Below the pieces are notes generated by a model. The model did no database searches and had not been told where the DNA came from. It was given only the letters and a program-made list of their open reading frames with translations. The position numbers were made by a program, and so were the translations under genes. From positions 111,406 to 175,405 of the forward strand of contig NZ_KE384696.1 in NCBI RefSeq assembly GCF_000426925.1: 64,000 nt of DNA, written 5' to 3'. Shown piece after piece: positions 26,277-34,693 of the stretch. Position 1 is the first letter of the stretch, and every line of letters starts with the position of its first letter. Source of the stretch: Dolichospermum circinale AWQC310F. GTDB lineage: Bacteria > Cyanobacteriota > Cyanobacteriia > Cyanobacteriales > Nostocaceae.

Positions 26277-28133
26277 ATGAATGAATTTCTATTTTTAACA
26301 AGTTGGTTCGTGCCTCTTTATAGTTTACTAGGGGCAATTTTAACTTTGCCTTGGAGTATAGGAATTATCCAACGCACAGGACCTAGACCTGCTGTATACT
26401 TGAACTTGCTGACTACCATCTTAGGTTTTATTCACAGTCTATTAGTATTTAAAGATGTTTGGAATCGAGAGCCAGAACATCTACTAATAACTTGGTTTCA
26501 AGCTGCTGATTTCCAATTATCCTTCGCTTTAGAAATTTCTGTGGTCAGTGTGGGAGCAACTGTTTTAATTACCGCACTAAGTCTATTAGCACAAATTTAT
26601 GCCCTAGGCTACATGGAAAAAGACTGGTCTTTAGCCCGATTTTTTGGTTTATTAGGATTTTTTGAAGCCGCTTTGATTGGTTTAGCAATTAGTGATTCCC
26701 TCTTTCTCAGTTATGCTTTGCTGGAGGTTCTCACTCTTTCTACCTATTTACTCGTAGGATTTTGGTATGCTCAACCTTTGGTAGTTACAGCAGCACGAGA
26801 TGCCTTTTTGACGAAACGGGTAGGCGACCTATTACTATTAATGTCCGTTGTCACCCTTTCTACTCTGGCTGGTAGCTTAAATTTTTCGGATTTGTATGAA
26901 TGGGCGCAAACTGCTGATTTAAACCCAGTTACATCCACTTTACTCGGCTTGGGTCTAATTGCCGGTCCTGCTGGTAAGTGCGCCCAATTCCCACTGCATC
27001 TGTGGTTAGATGAAGCTATGGAAGGTCCAAACCCAGCTTCGGTTATGCGAAACTCTTTGGTGGTAGGTGGAGGCGCTTATATTCTCTACAAGATTCAACC
27101 ATTATTATCTTTATCCCCTATTGCTTTGGATACTTTAGTGGTGGTGGGAATAATGACAGCAGTGGGCGCAACATTGGTATCTATCGCTCAAATTGATATT
27201 AAGCGATCGCTCTCCCATTCTACTAGTGCCTATATGGGATTAGTGTTTTTGGCAGTGGGTTTAGAACAGGGCGGGGTGGCCTTAATGTTACTCCTAAGTC
27301 ATGCTATGGCCAAAGCCCTATTATTCATGAGTTCTGGTTCTGTTATCTATACCACCCAAACCCAAGACTTAACAGAAATGGGGGGTTTATGGTCAAAAAT
27401 GCCAGCTACAACCACAGCCTTTGTTGTCGGTTCAGCAGGTATGGTGACACTACTACCATTAGGCAGTTTCTGGGCAATGTTAGCATGGGCTGATGGACTA
27501 GTCAAGGTTAGCCCCTGGGTAATTGTGGTTTTAATCTTAGTTAATGGCCTTACAGCTTTGAATTTAACTAGGGTATTCCGCTTAGTTTTCTGGGGAAAAT
27601 CTCAACCAAAAACCCACCGCGCCCCAGAAGTCGCCTGGCCAATGGCATTACCAATGGTGACTTTAACTATACTAACATTATTGTTACCATTAATGCTACA
27701 ACAATGGTATTTATTACCTAGCTGGGAAAGTTTAGATGGGTATATAGTTGCTTCTCTATTCGCTTCCACTCTGGCTGGAGTAACTCTTGGCGCTACCATT
27801 TATCTTCACAAAGCTTGGTCAAGATCCAGAATTTTAATCTGGAGATTTTTACAAGACTTATTAGGCTATGATTTTTACATAGACCGCATTTACCGCTTAA
27901 CGATTGTAAGTGCTGTAGCGCTGTTATCCAAGATATCCGCGTGGAGCGATCGCTTTTTGGTAGACGGTTTAGTCAACTTAGTCGGCTTTGCGGCAATTTT
28001 TAGCGGACAAAGTTTGAAATACAGCATTTCTGGTCAATCCCAAGGCTATATGCTGACAATTATCTTCGTTATTAGCATCCTGGGTTTTTTCATTAGTTTC
28101 TCCTTGGGTTTATTCGATAAATTGCCTTTTTAA
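26277..28133 (+). CDS. ndhF3: NDH-1 subunit NdhF3 (inducible CO2-uptake complex)
   Basis: NdhF3 is the NuoL/ND5-like antiporter subunit of the NDH-1MS complex, which drives high-affinity CO2 uptake. The 618-residue protein has about 16 membrane helices. Conserved family features include the GLLGFFEAALIGLAISDSLF region, the LDEAMEGPNPASVMRNS segment (family LPDAMEGPTPVSAL type) and KRSLSHSTSAYMG. It heads the ndhF3-ndhD3-cupA set, divergent from the carboxysome operon. That neighbourhood separates NdhF3 from NdhF1/F4. Confidence 0.92.
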   Translation: MNEFLFLTSWFVPLYSLLGAILTLPWSIGIIQRTGPRPAVYLNLLTTILGFIHSLLVFKDVWNREPEHLLITWFQAADFQLSFALEISVVSVGATVLITALSLLAQIYALGYMEKDWSLARFFGLLGFFEAALIGLAISDSLFLSYALLEVLTLSTYLLVGFWYAQPLVVTAARDAFLTKRVGDLLLLMSVVTLSTLAGSLNFSDLYEWAQTADLNPVTSTLLGLGLIAGPAGKCAQFPLHLWLDEAMEGPNPASVMRNSLVVGGGAYILYKIQPLLSLSPIALDTLVVVGIMTAVGATLVSIAQIDIKRSLSHSTSAYMGLVFLAVGLEQGGVALMLLLSHAMAKALLFMSSGSVIYTTQTQDLTEMGGLWSKMPATTTAFVVGSAGMVTLLPLGSFWAMLAWADGLVKVSPWVIVVLILVNGLTALNLTRVFRLVFWGKSQPKTHRAPEVAWPMALPMVTLTILTLLLPLMLQQWYLLPSWESLDGYIVASLFASTLAGVTLGATIYLHKAWSRSRILIWRFLQDLLGYDFYIDRIYRLTIVSAVALLSKISAWSDRFLVDGLVNLVGFAAIFSGQSLKYSISGQSQGYMLTIIFVISILGFFISFSLGLFDKLPF

Positions 28134-28137
28134 GTCA

Positions 28138-28262
28138 ATTGTCAGTTGTCCGTTGTCGGTTGTCGGTTGTCAGTTGTCAATTGTCAGTTGCAAAAGAATA
28201 TTTCTCTCCTGTCTTCCCTGTTCCCTGTTCCCTGTTCCCTGTTCCCTCTTCCCTCTTCCCCT
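28138..28262. repeat. STRR arrays between ndhF3 and ndhD3 (GTCAGTT and TTCCCTG)
   Basis: About eight GTCAGTT-type heptamers at about 28138-28190 are followed by about seven TTCCCTG/TTCCCTC heptamers at 28214-28260. Apparent ORF extensions over this stretch are products of the repeat. The array lies between two genes whose products are in the same complex. Confidence 0.92.
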
Positions 28263-29765
28263 ATGCTCAGTACATTGATTTTACTGCCGTTAATTGCTGC
28301 GGCTTTCTTTGGTTTTTATCCTTCTACTATTTCTGGTAAACTCGCCCGCATCATAGCTTTAGTTTTTAGCGTTGTTATTTTTCTATGGAGTATTTTCATA
28401 GCCATTCAGTTTAACCCCGGAGACGTTACTCAACAATTTGCAGAATCTCTACTGTGGGTAGATGCCATTGGCTTAAATTACAATCTGGGTATAGATGGTT
28501 TATCCCTGCCGTTATTACTTCTGAATGGACTATTAACTTGTATTGCTATTTATAGTAGTGATGAATCTCAACAACGTCCTAGATTTTACTATTCCTTAAT
28601 TTTTCTCTTAACCACTGGGGTAATTGGAGCATTTTTAGCACAGGATTTATTATTATTTTTCCTGTTTTATGAGTTGGAATTAATACCCCTGTATTTGCTA
28701 ATTGCTATTTGGGGAGGTGCAAGACGAGGTTATGCAGCCACGAAATTTCTCATTTATACCGCTTTTTCGGGAATCGTCATTTTAGCTAGTTTCCTGGGTA
28801 TAGTTTGGTTAAGTGGTTCTTCCAGTTTTGCACTCTCGACCTTAAATAGTCAAAATCTGCCCTTAGCTACCCAAATTTTACTCCTTGTAGGCATTTTGGT
28901 CGGTTTTGGCATTAAAATCCCCCTCTTTCCCTTCCATACTTGGCTACCAGATGCCCACGTTGAAGCTTCTACACCCATATCTGTTCTCTTGGCTGGCATA
29001 CTATTGAAGTTAGGGACCTATGGCCTACTGCGATTTGGCATGAATTTGTTACCAGATGCTTGGGCTTATTTAGCCCCTTACTTAGCTACATGGGCAGTAA
29101 TTAGTGTCTTATTTGGCGCTTCTTGTGCGATCGCCCAAACGGATATGAAAAAAATGGTGGCTTATAGTTCTATTGGACACATGGGCTATGTCTTGTTAGC
29201 CGCCGCCGCATCTACTCCTCTAAGCGTATTAGGGGCAGTTCTGCAAATGATTAGTCACGGATTAATATCCGCTATGTTATTCCTGCTAGTAGGAGTTGTC
29301 TATAAAAAAACTGGTAGCCGGGATTTAAACGTGGTTCGAGGACTACTCAACCCAGAACGCGGTTTACCCCTGATTGGTAGTTTAATGATTATGGGAGTCA
29401 TGGCTAGTGCAGGTATACCCGGAATGGTGGGATTTATTGCCGAATTTATCGTTTTTCGCAGCAGTTTTGCAGTTTTCCCCCTCCAAACATTGTTGGGAAT
29501 GTTAGGAAATGGTTTAACTGCCGTTTATTTCTTAAATCTTGTCAATCGTGCCTTTTTTGGACGGTTATCAGAGGAACTTTACAACCTACCTCGTGTTTAC
29601 TGGAGCGATCGCCTTCCTGCTATTATTTTAGCTGTATTTATCGTCATTTTCGGCATTCAACCCACCTGGCTGGCACATTACACCGAAACCACAATTACCA
29701 CCATGGTAAACACCAATAATCTAGTACACAACAGTGAGCATAAAATAGCTATTCAAAATAGTTAA
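28263..29765 (+). CDS. ndhD3: NDH-1 subunit NdhD3 (inducible CO2-uptake complex)
   Basis: NdhD3 is the NuoM/ND4-like subunit of the low-CO2 NDH-1MS complex. The true start is ATG 28263 (MLSTLILLPLIAA), since codons upstream are repeat DNA. The 500-residue protein has about 14 helices. Family elements are FFLFYELELIPLYLLIAIWGG, PLFPFHTWLPDAHVEA, and AQTDMKKMVAYSSIGHMGYV. The stop codon is part of a perfect hairpin at 29761-29790. It is followed 61 bp later by cupA. Confidence 0.92.
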   Translation: MLSTLILLPLIAAAFFGFYPSTISGKLARIIALVFSVVIFLWSIFIAIQFNPGDVTQQFAESLLWVDAIGLNYNLGIDGLSLPLLLLNGLLTCIAIYSSDESQQRPRFYYSLIFLLTTGVIGAFLAQDLLLFFLFYELELIPLYLLIAIWGGARRGYAATKFLIYTAFSGIVILASFLGIVWLSGSSSFALSTLNSQNLPLATQILLLVGILVGFGIKIPLFPFHTWLPDAHVEASTPISVLLAGILLKLGTYGLLRFGMNLLPDAWAYLAPYLATWAVISVLFGASCAIAQTDMKKMVAYSSIGHMGYVLLAAAASTPLSVLGAVLQMISHGLISAMLFLLVGVVYKKTGSRDLNVVRGLLNPERGLPLIGSLMIMGVMASAGIPGMVGFIAEFIVFRSSFAVFPLQTLLGMLGNGLTAVYFLNLVNRAFFGRLSEELYNLPRVYWSDRLPAIILAVFIVIFGIQPTWLAHYTETTITTMVNTNNLVHNSEHKIAIQNS

Positions 29766-29790
29766 AAGGCCTATGATTCAGCCTTTTAAC
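29761..29790 (+). promoter_or_regulatory. Perfect 10-bp hairpin at the ndhD3 stop codon
   Basis: GTTAAAAGGC pairs perfectly with GCCTTTTAAC around a 10-base loop. The left arm contains the ndhD3 TAA. No T-run follows, so full termination is unlikely. It could set the ratio of cupA to ndhD3 mRNA by partial termination or by protecting a cut end. Confidence 0.5.
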
Positions 29791-29826
29791 TGGTAGAGTT
29801 CTAATTCAATTACAGGAGAAACACTA

Positions 29827-30957
29827 ATGGTGAAAACTGAAAAAAAGCCCGCTTACAACCCCCTATCTGAATATCTTGAACGCTTACAAAATGGTGGTGC
29901 ATTACTCAAAGATAGCCCCGAAAACGTTTTAGAAGTTGTTGGCATTCTCAAAAGTTATGGTATAGTTTTAGATGCTTATTCTAAAAACCTCATTTACATC
30001 GCTGAACATCAATTTTTAGTGTTTTTTCCCTTCTTTAAATATTTTGATGGTGATGTTTCTTTAGCTAAATTAATCCGTCATTTATGGCATGATCGGATTA
30101 ATTTTGAATATGCTGAATATTGCATGAAAACCATGATGTGGCATGGTGGAGGCGGTTTAGACGCATATTTAGATACTCAGGAATTTCAAGATAGAGCAAA
30201 AACCGTTATTGCTGCTAAATTTAAATATAATCCCCTGCTGTTGGGATTAAATCAACTATTTCCTGAATTTTTAACGGAACAGTTACGAGTTTCAGCTTAT
30301 TACACTGGTTTAGGTCAATTTTGGCGAATTATGGCTGATATGTTTCTGAATTTATCAGACCGCTATGACAATGGCGAAATTAAATCTATTCCCCAAGTTG
30401 TAGAACATATTAAACTAGCTTTAGTGGCAGATGCAATTAAACCAATTACATACAGCGTCAAAATTGGTGGTAAAGTCTATGATATTATTCCTAAATCAGT
30501 TGGTTTAACCTTCCTTGCAGATACCGCAATTCCCTATGTAGAATCAGTATTTTTTAGAGGAACACCATTTTTAGGAACAGTTTCTTTAAACGCCCAAGCA
30601 TATCAAGTTCCTCCAGATCAATCTCGATTCCAATATGGTGCATTATACGCCGATCCTTTACCTATTGGTGGTGCAGGGATTCCGCCAACTTTATTAATGC
30701 AGGATATGCGTCATTATTTGCCAGAATATTTACATAGTATTTATCGTCGCAGTCTCAGGAGTGAAGATGATTTACGAGTACAAATTTGTATGAGTTTCCA
30801 AAAATCCATGTTTTGCGTCACCACGGCCGCAATTTTAGGACTTTTACCTTATCCATTAGATACTCAAGATCCATCTGAAAAAAAAGCCATTCAAGTTTAT
30901 TTAGAAAAGTGGCTGTCAAGATTAGAAAACTCCCGGTTATTAGAAGTCAATAAATAG
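29827..30957 (+). CDS. cupA: CO2 hydration protein CupA (ChpY)
   Basis: CupA is the subunit of NDH-1MS thought to hydrate CO2 to bicarbonate on the cytoplasmic face, driven by the complex. The 376-residue length and motifs such as FFPFFKYFDGDVSLAKLIRHLWHDRINFEYAEYCM (start of that block at about residue 60) and MWHGGGGLDAYLDT are typical. His and Glu in these blocks are candidates for the metal site. AGGAGAA lies 7 bases before the ATG. cupS, often the next gene, is not seen downstream. Confidence 0.92.
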   Translation: MVKTEKKPAYNPLSEYLERLQNGGALLKDSPENVLEVVGILKSYGIVLDAYSKNLIYIAEHQFLVFFPFFKYFDGDVSLAKLIRHLWHDRINFEYAEYCMKTMMWHGGGGLDAYLDTQEFQDRAKTVIAAKFKYNPLLLGLNQLFPEFLTEQLRVSAYYTGLGQFWRIMADMFLNLSDRYDNGEIKSIPQVVEHIKLALVADAIKPITYSVKIGGKVYDIIPKSVGLTFLADTAIPYVESVFFRGTPFLGTVSLNAQAYQVPPDQSRFQYGALYADPLPIGGAGIPPTLLMQDMRHYLPEYLHSIYRRSLRSEDDLRVQICMSFQKSMFCVTTAAILGLLPYPLDTQDPSEKKAIQVYLEKWLSRLENSRLLEVNK

Positions 30958-31350
30958 GCTAATATAACTACCCTATCATATTGCCAAAAAATAATTTTTG
31001 CGGATTTAAAAGAAAGAAATCTCTTGACACGAAGCTAGGACTGTGTTATCATAGTACCGACGAGGAAGAACTATCTTCGCTGCATAAGCAATTTTAAATA
31101 CCATTAAATAAAACAAGACTAATTGAGAGTTAGTTATAGATGACTCTTCTGGTTGTTGTCTGTGTCTGGAGTGGTTAGTTAAAAACCGCTTCAGGACTAA
31201 AATTGGTGTAGCATCAGCAGTTGCCACAAATACGTAGTATGAGTTATCATACTAATATTGTCTTTAAAAGTATTATTACCAGCTTGGATTTTTAAATTCC
31301 AGATTGGATCTGAATAACAGTCACTTATTGATAGGACTGGTTTTTGCGTC
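30958..31350. other. 393-bp intergenic region with a strong-looking promoter
   Basis: No firm gene lies here. A minus-strand frame at 31006-31227 (73 codons, GTG start, no Shine-Dalgarno) has normal codon use and could be a small protein, but I cannot recognise it. A sigma-70-type promoter lies on the plus strand at 31024-31052, inside that frame. A hairpin (AGTATGA/TCATACT) lies at about 31237-31254. No FAS1-domain cupS gene is present. Confidence 0.5.
31024..31052 (+). promoter_or_regulatory. Sigma-70-type promoter (TTGACA-N17-TATCAT)
   Basis: A perfect -35 hexamer TTGACA at 31024-31029 is followed after 17 bases by TATCAT at 31047-31052. It points toward the kinase gene 300 bp downstream. 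It could drive the kinase with a long leader, or a small RNA, or be antisense to the small minus-strand frame. Confidence 0.5.
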
Positions 31351-32397
31351 ATGAGCTATTGTATCAACCCGCACTGTCCCAAACCCATTGACCTAGCAAA
31401 TGCAAATAATCCTATTTGTCGTAACTGTGGGTCACAATTACTGCTGCAAAATCGCTATCGGGTACTTAAACAACTAGGACAAGGTGGTTTTGGGAACACC
31501 TTTGAAATTGACGACGGTGGAGAAACCAAAGTTTTAAAAGTGCTGACTGAAAATAATCCCAAAGCCGTGGAATTGTTTCAACAAGAAGCTAAGGTTTTGA
31601 GTCAATTAAACAGTGCAGGTATTCCCAAAGTCGAAGCAGATGGTTATTTTACGGTTTTACCTAAAAATAGTTCTGTACCATTGCATTGCTTGGTAATGGA
31701 GAAAATCGAAGGAGTAAATTTAGAGCAATGGATGGAATTTCGTAATTATCAAACTATTTCTGAAAAAGAAGCTCTTAATTGGTTAAAACAAATAATAGAA
31801 ATTCTGGCTTTAGTCCACGCTCAAAAATATTTTCATCGTGATATTAAACCTCAGAATATCATGCTGCGACCAAGTGGGCAACTTGTGTTAATTGACTTTG
31901 GTGCAGTGCGACAAATCACGACTACAATTTTAGTGGGAAATTCCCATACTAGAATTATTTCTCAAGGTTATTCATCACCAGAACAACAAAATGGTTATTC
32001 TGTACAACAGTCAGATTTTTTTGCCTTGGGACGGACTTTTATATTTTTGCTCACAGGTAAAGAACCACAGGATAAAGCTATTTATGATCCTCTGACTAAT
32101 GAGTTACATTGGCGAAAATATGCAGTTAATATTTCTCCGCTTTTAGCAGATTTAATTGATAATTTAATTGCCCATAAAGCAAATCAGCGTCCTGAAAATA
32201 CGAGAGTTATTTTCCAGAGATTGCAGAAAATTGAAAAGGCTTTAAATCAACCGCACATTTTCGGAAATACCACCAATATTCAATCAAAAAGTAGTTTTTT
32301 ACCGACGGTTTCTGTTAGTCCAGGTAAACCCGTACAACTTGCAGCTAAACTAAATCAGAAAAATCGCAAAAAGAGGAGAAGAATTAGACATCAGTGA
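31351..32397 (+). CDS. Serine/threonine protein kinase with N-terminal zinc ribbon
   Basis: An N-terminal four-Cys zinc ribbon (C4, C9, C23, C26) precedes a Hanks-type kinase domain from about residue 35 to 295. The glycine loop LGQGGFGNTF, the catalytic HRDIKPQNIM and DFGA motifs are all intact, so the kinase is probably active. The architecture is common in filamentous cyanobacteria. The C-terminus is short and basic (KNRKKRRRIRHQ) and overlaps the HigA-like remnant in another frame; no membrane segment or sensor domain follows, so the original C-terminus may have been lost. Confidence 0.88.
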   Translation: MSYCINPHCPKPIDLANANNPICRNCGSQLLLQNRYRVLKQLGQGGFGNTFEIDDGGETKVLKVLTENNPKAVELFQQEAKVLSQLNSAGIPKVEADGYFTVLPKNSSVPLHCLVMEKIEGVNLEQWMEFRNYQTISEKEALNWLKQIIEILALVHAQKYFHRDIKPQNIMLRPSGQLVLIDFGAVRQITTTILVGNSHTRIISQGYSSPEQQNGYSVQQSDFFALGRTFIFLLTGKEPQDKAIYDPLTNELHWRKYAVNISPLLADLIDNLIAHKANQRPENTRVIFQRLQKIEKALNQPHIFGNTTNIQSKSSFLPTVSVSPGKPVQLAAKLNQKNRKKRRRIRHQ

Positions 32398-32607
32398 AAA
32401 TTCTTTAGCTGTTAACTTAGGTTTAACTTATTCTACTATTCAAGGAATTATTGCAGGTAAACTTAAAATGACAGCAGATATAGATTTACGTCTTTGTCGC
32501 TATTTTAGACTTTCAGATGGTTATTTTTAAGATTACACAATGCTTATGAAATAATGGCAGCAAAAAGAAATTTAGGAGAAATTTTAAATCAAATTATTCC
32601 TTATTAA
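32354..32607 (+). pseudogene. HigA-like antitoxin remnant, frameshifted and without a start
   Basis: In the frame starting at 32354 the translation reads GEELDISENSLAVNLGLTY, then STIQGIIAGKLKMTADIDLRL and CRYFRLSDGYF, a HigA/VapI-type helix-turn-helix. It then meets TAA at 32528-32530. Shifting by one base (a lost T in a T-run at 32524-32528) restores LRLHNAYEIMAAK and an end at 32607, as in HigA proteins. The 5' end has no start codon and runs into the kinase gene. No HigB toxin gene is beside it. Confidence 0.75.
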
Positions 32608-32622
32608 AACCGAGGTTCTATC

Positions 32623-33174
32623 ATGACTTTATCTTATATAGTATTATAAGGTAATAAAAACCAATAAATTCTAGAAAAATTACTGCCTAAAAATTTAATT
32701 CAAGATGTGAAAATAGTAGTAGGTGACAGTCAGTATGAAGTAAGATCATTAGCAAGTTCCCTCATTGCTACTAGACATATTCCTGTAATCTTAATTTTAG
32801 ATGCTAATACAGATAACGAATCTCAAATATTTGAAAGAAGGGATTTAGTTAATTATTTATTACGTCGTGCTGCGGCTAAAACCCCTTTTCAAGTATCTTT
32901 ATCTATTCCCGAAATAGAAATTATATTTCTCCAAAATAAACCATTAATTGAAAAAATAGCACAACGTCAATTTAATGATTTAGAATGGCAACTAGCGCAA
33001 AGTAAACCTAAAGAATTTTTAGAGACAGTTTTAGGTAAAGAACAATCAATCAATGAGAAAATATTTAGTAATATCAATGATGAAGAAATTAAGATATTAC
33101 AAGAACATCCGTTAATACAAGAAATAATGATTTTCTTATCATCCCTTAATGTATCTTCTGTTGCAATTAACTAA
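32623..33174 (+). pseudogene. TOPRIM-like protein gene with two in-frame stops
   Basis: From ATG 32623 the frame reads MTLSYIVL, then TAA (32647-32649), GNKNQ, TAA (32665-32667), then ILEKLLPKNLIQDVKIVVGD and onward open to 33174. The pattern V-L-x-G-N-K and the later VILILDANTD suggest a TOPRIM-like domain, where the first stop replaces the expected Glu (GAA to TAA) and the second a Gln (CAA to TAA). The remaining 155-residue frame could restart at a GTG at 32707, but would lack the first strand. I do not know the family's role. Confidence 0.7.
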
Positions 33175-33196
33175 CCATATAACTAACCATATATTT

Positions 33197-33228
33197 GTAG
33201 GTTGGGTTGACGCAAGGAAACCCAACAA
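33197..33228 (+). repeat. Direct repeat left of parDE (GTAGGTTGGGTTGA unit)
   Basis: The 32-bp sequence is repeated at 33915-33946 with one mismatch and in the same orientation. Each copy is itself a small palindrome (TTGGGTT/AACCCAA). Confidence 0.85.
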
Positions 33229-33319
33229 CACCAACTATAATCAATCGTTTTTTCTAGTAATGGCAGAAAATGACAAAACCTGCCATAATATAGAAAATAA
33301 CATTCACGGAAATCACCTC

Positions 33320-33583
33320 ATGAAAAGTATGAATATTTCCTTACCTGACACCATGCGAGCTTACGTAGAACAACTGGTAGCACAAGGTGGTTACAGCAGT
33401 GTTAGTGAATACTTTCGGGAATTAGTACGACAAGACCAAAAACAAAGAGCAAAAGAACAACTACAAACCATGCTTTTAGAAGGATTAAATTCTGGAGAAG
33501 CTACAGAAATGACAGCACAAGAATGGGAAGATATTCGTCAAGCAGTCAGAGACAAAATTAACAACCGTCAAGGTGCAATTTAG
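33320..33583 (+). CDS. parD: ParD-family antitoxin
   Basis: This 87-residue protein is a ribbon-helix-helix antitoxin that represses its own operon and neutralises ParE. MKSMNISLPDTMRAYVEQLV is the DNA-binding strand and first helix, followed by GYSSVSEYFRELVRQDQKQR. The C-terminal part (QEWEDIRQAVRDKINNR) wraps the toxin. I chose ATG 33320; an upstream in-frame extension to 33149 is repeat DNA. The parE start lies six bases after its stop codon. Confidence 0.92.
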   Translation: MKSMNISLPDTMRAYVEQLVAQGGYSSVSEYFRELVRQDQKQRAKEQLQTMLLEGLNSGEATEMTAQEWEDIRQAVRDKINNRQGAI

Positions 33584-33588
33584 CTGTG

Positions 33589-33912
33589 ATGTTTGAAATT
33601 AAAAAAAGACCTCAAGTTATCCGTGACTTGATAGATTTAGCAACCTACATAGCAGAAGATAATTTAGATGTTTCTGACCGCTTTTTAATAGCAGCAGAAA
33701 CAACATTTAAACAATTAGCTAAAACTCCAGCTATGGGAAAAATTTGTCAATTTTCTCATCCTAATTTAACAGATATTCGACAACAATCAATTAAAGGATT
33801 TAGAAAATATCTGATTTTCTATCGCATTTTTGAATCAGAAATTGATATTTTGCGAGTTATTCATAGTGCAAGAGATATCGGAACAATATTAGATGAGGAT
33901 TTACAATTATGA
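33589..33912 (+). CDS. parE: ParE/RelE-family toxin
   Basis: The 107-residue product is a ParE-type toxin, a family that poisons DNA gyrase. The pattern RPQVIRDLIDLATYIAEDN, then GFRKYLIFYRI and IDILRVIHSARDI, is typical. The start may be GTG 33586 or ATG 33589; I use ATG. It follows parD directly, so the two form an intact type II toxin-antitoxin operon. Confidence 0.92.
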   Translation: MFEIKKRPQVIRDLIDLATYIAEDNLDVSDRFLIAAETTFKQLAKTPAMGKICQFSHPNLTDIRQQSIKGFRKYLIFYRIFESEIDILRVIHSARDIGTILDEDLQL

Positions 33913-33914
33913 AC

Positions 33915-33946
33915 GTAGGTTGGGTTGACACAAGGAAACCCAACAA
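33915..33946 (+). repeat. Direct repeat right of parDE
   Basis: It matches 33197-33228 at 31 of 32 positions in the same orientation and lies three bases after the parE stop. The two repeats bracket the toxin-antitoxin operon. Confidence 0.85.
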
Positions 33947-34020
33947 TAATCAATAACACCGTAACGTAGAATTAATGATAATAAATAATTAAAAGTAATG
34001 ATTGTTTCCTTAATTAAGTT

Positions 34021-34054
34021 TAGGGTGCGTTACGCTGTCGCTAACACACCCTAC
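34021..34054. repeat. REP hairpin, GGGTGCGTTA family
   Basis: TAGGGTGCGTTA pairs with TAACACACCCTA in a hairpin that ends 5 bp from the stop codon of the ferredoxin-like gene. Related hairpins occur at 2917-2945 and 53216-53247. It may serve as its terminator or as an mRNA 3' end. Confidence 0.6.
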
Positions 34055-34058
34055 GGAT

Positions 34059-34679
34059 CTAAACCTCCACAAAAGTGGGAATATTTACCATTATATTCTC
34101 CCTTTTCTCCCGAATTTCCCTGGAAAAATGCTTATCTATTAAATCTGCAACCTGTTCGGCTTTAACTTTACTATAACGAGTTTTATCAGGCATAACTAAA
34201 TTGGGACCAGCTTTACAGTTTTTCATACAGCCAGTACCTTTAATAGCGACTGAATTTTCTAAACCATGATTTGTTAATTCTGACTCCAAAGCTTGACACA
34301 AAGCTTTACCACCGCGTTTCATACAATCAGATTTTTGACAAACTAAAATTGTTTGCACTTTGTCCGGTTTCGTCTTAGCTAGATTTTGGGCTGTAACTGT
34401 TCCCATATCAGCACTTGCAGCCATAACTCGTTCCGCTACCAATGTTACCTGATCTTTTTTGGCGTTGTATTGTTTTGTTCCCACAACTTGTAACCAAGTC
34501 CCTTGAAGTAAACGCAAATCAAAAGCACTCCGTAAATGTTTGGCTAATTTTATATAACATTCACCTTCGGAAGTCCATAATAACAAGCCTTTTAGCTTAT
34601 ATCCATCCTTGATGACAAAATCCAAAAATCTGCCCTCAAAACAAAATTCTGTTACTTCTGAATTAGTATATATACTCAT
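34059..34679 (-). CDS. Thioredoxin-like [2Fe-2S] ferredoxin domain protein
   Basis: Residues about 110-190 form a thioredoxin-like 2Fe-2S domain as in the NuoE/HoxE group, with Cys in LVCQKSDCMKRGG and GTGCMKNCKAGP. Residues 1-95 are a separate domain (FEGRFLDFVIKDGYKLKGLLL) seen in cyanobacterial relatives. It is probably an electron carrier in the cytosol; its partner is unknown. Upstream by 14 bp is a small protein gene that may share the operon. Confidence 0.82.
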   Translation of the reverse strand: MSIYTNSEVTEFCFEGRFLDFVIKDGYKLKGLLLWTSEGECYIKLAKHLRSAFDLRLLQGTWLQVVGTKQYNAKKDQVTLVAERVMAASADMGTVTAQNLAKTKPDKVQTILVCQKSDCMKRGGKALCQALESELTNHGLENSVAIKGTGCMKNCKAGPNLVMPDKTRYSKVKAEQVADLIDKHFSREIREKRENIMVNIPTFVEV

Positions 34680-34693
34680 TTTTCCCTATCTAA

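Noticed and set aside
28139-28262. N-terminal extension of ndhD3 and a separate 66-codon frame
   Set aside because: Both are translations of STRR DNA; the conserved NdhD3 start is ATG 28263.
33149-33319. Extended N-terminus of ParD
   Set aside because: It covers a REP repeat; ATG 33320 gives the family N-terminus.
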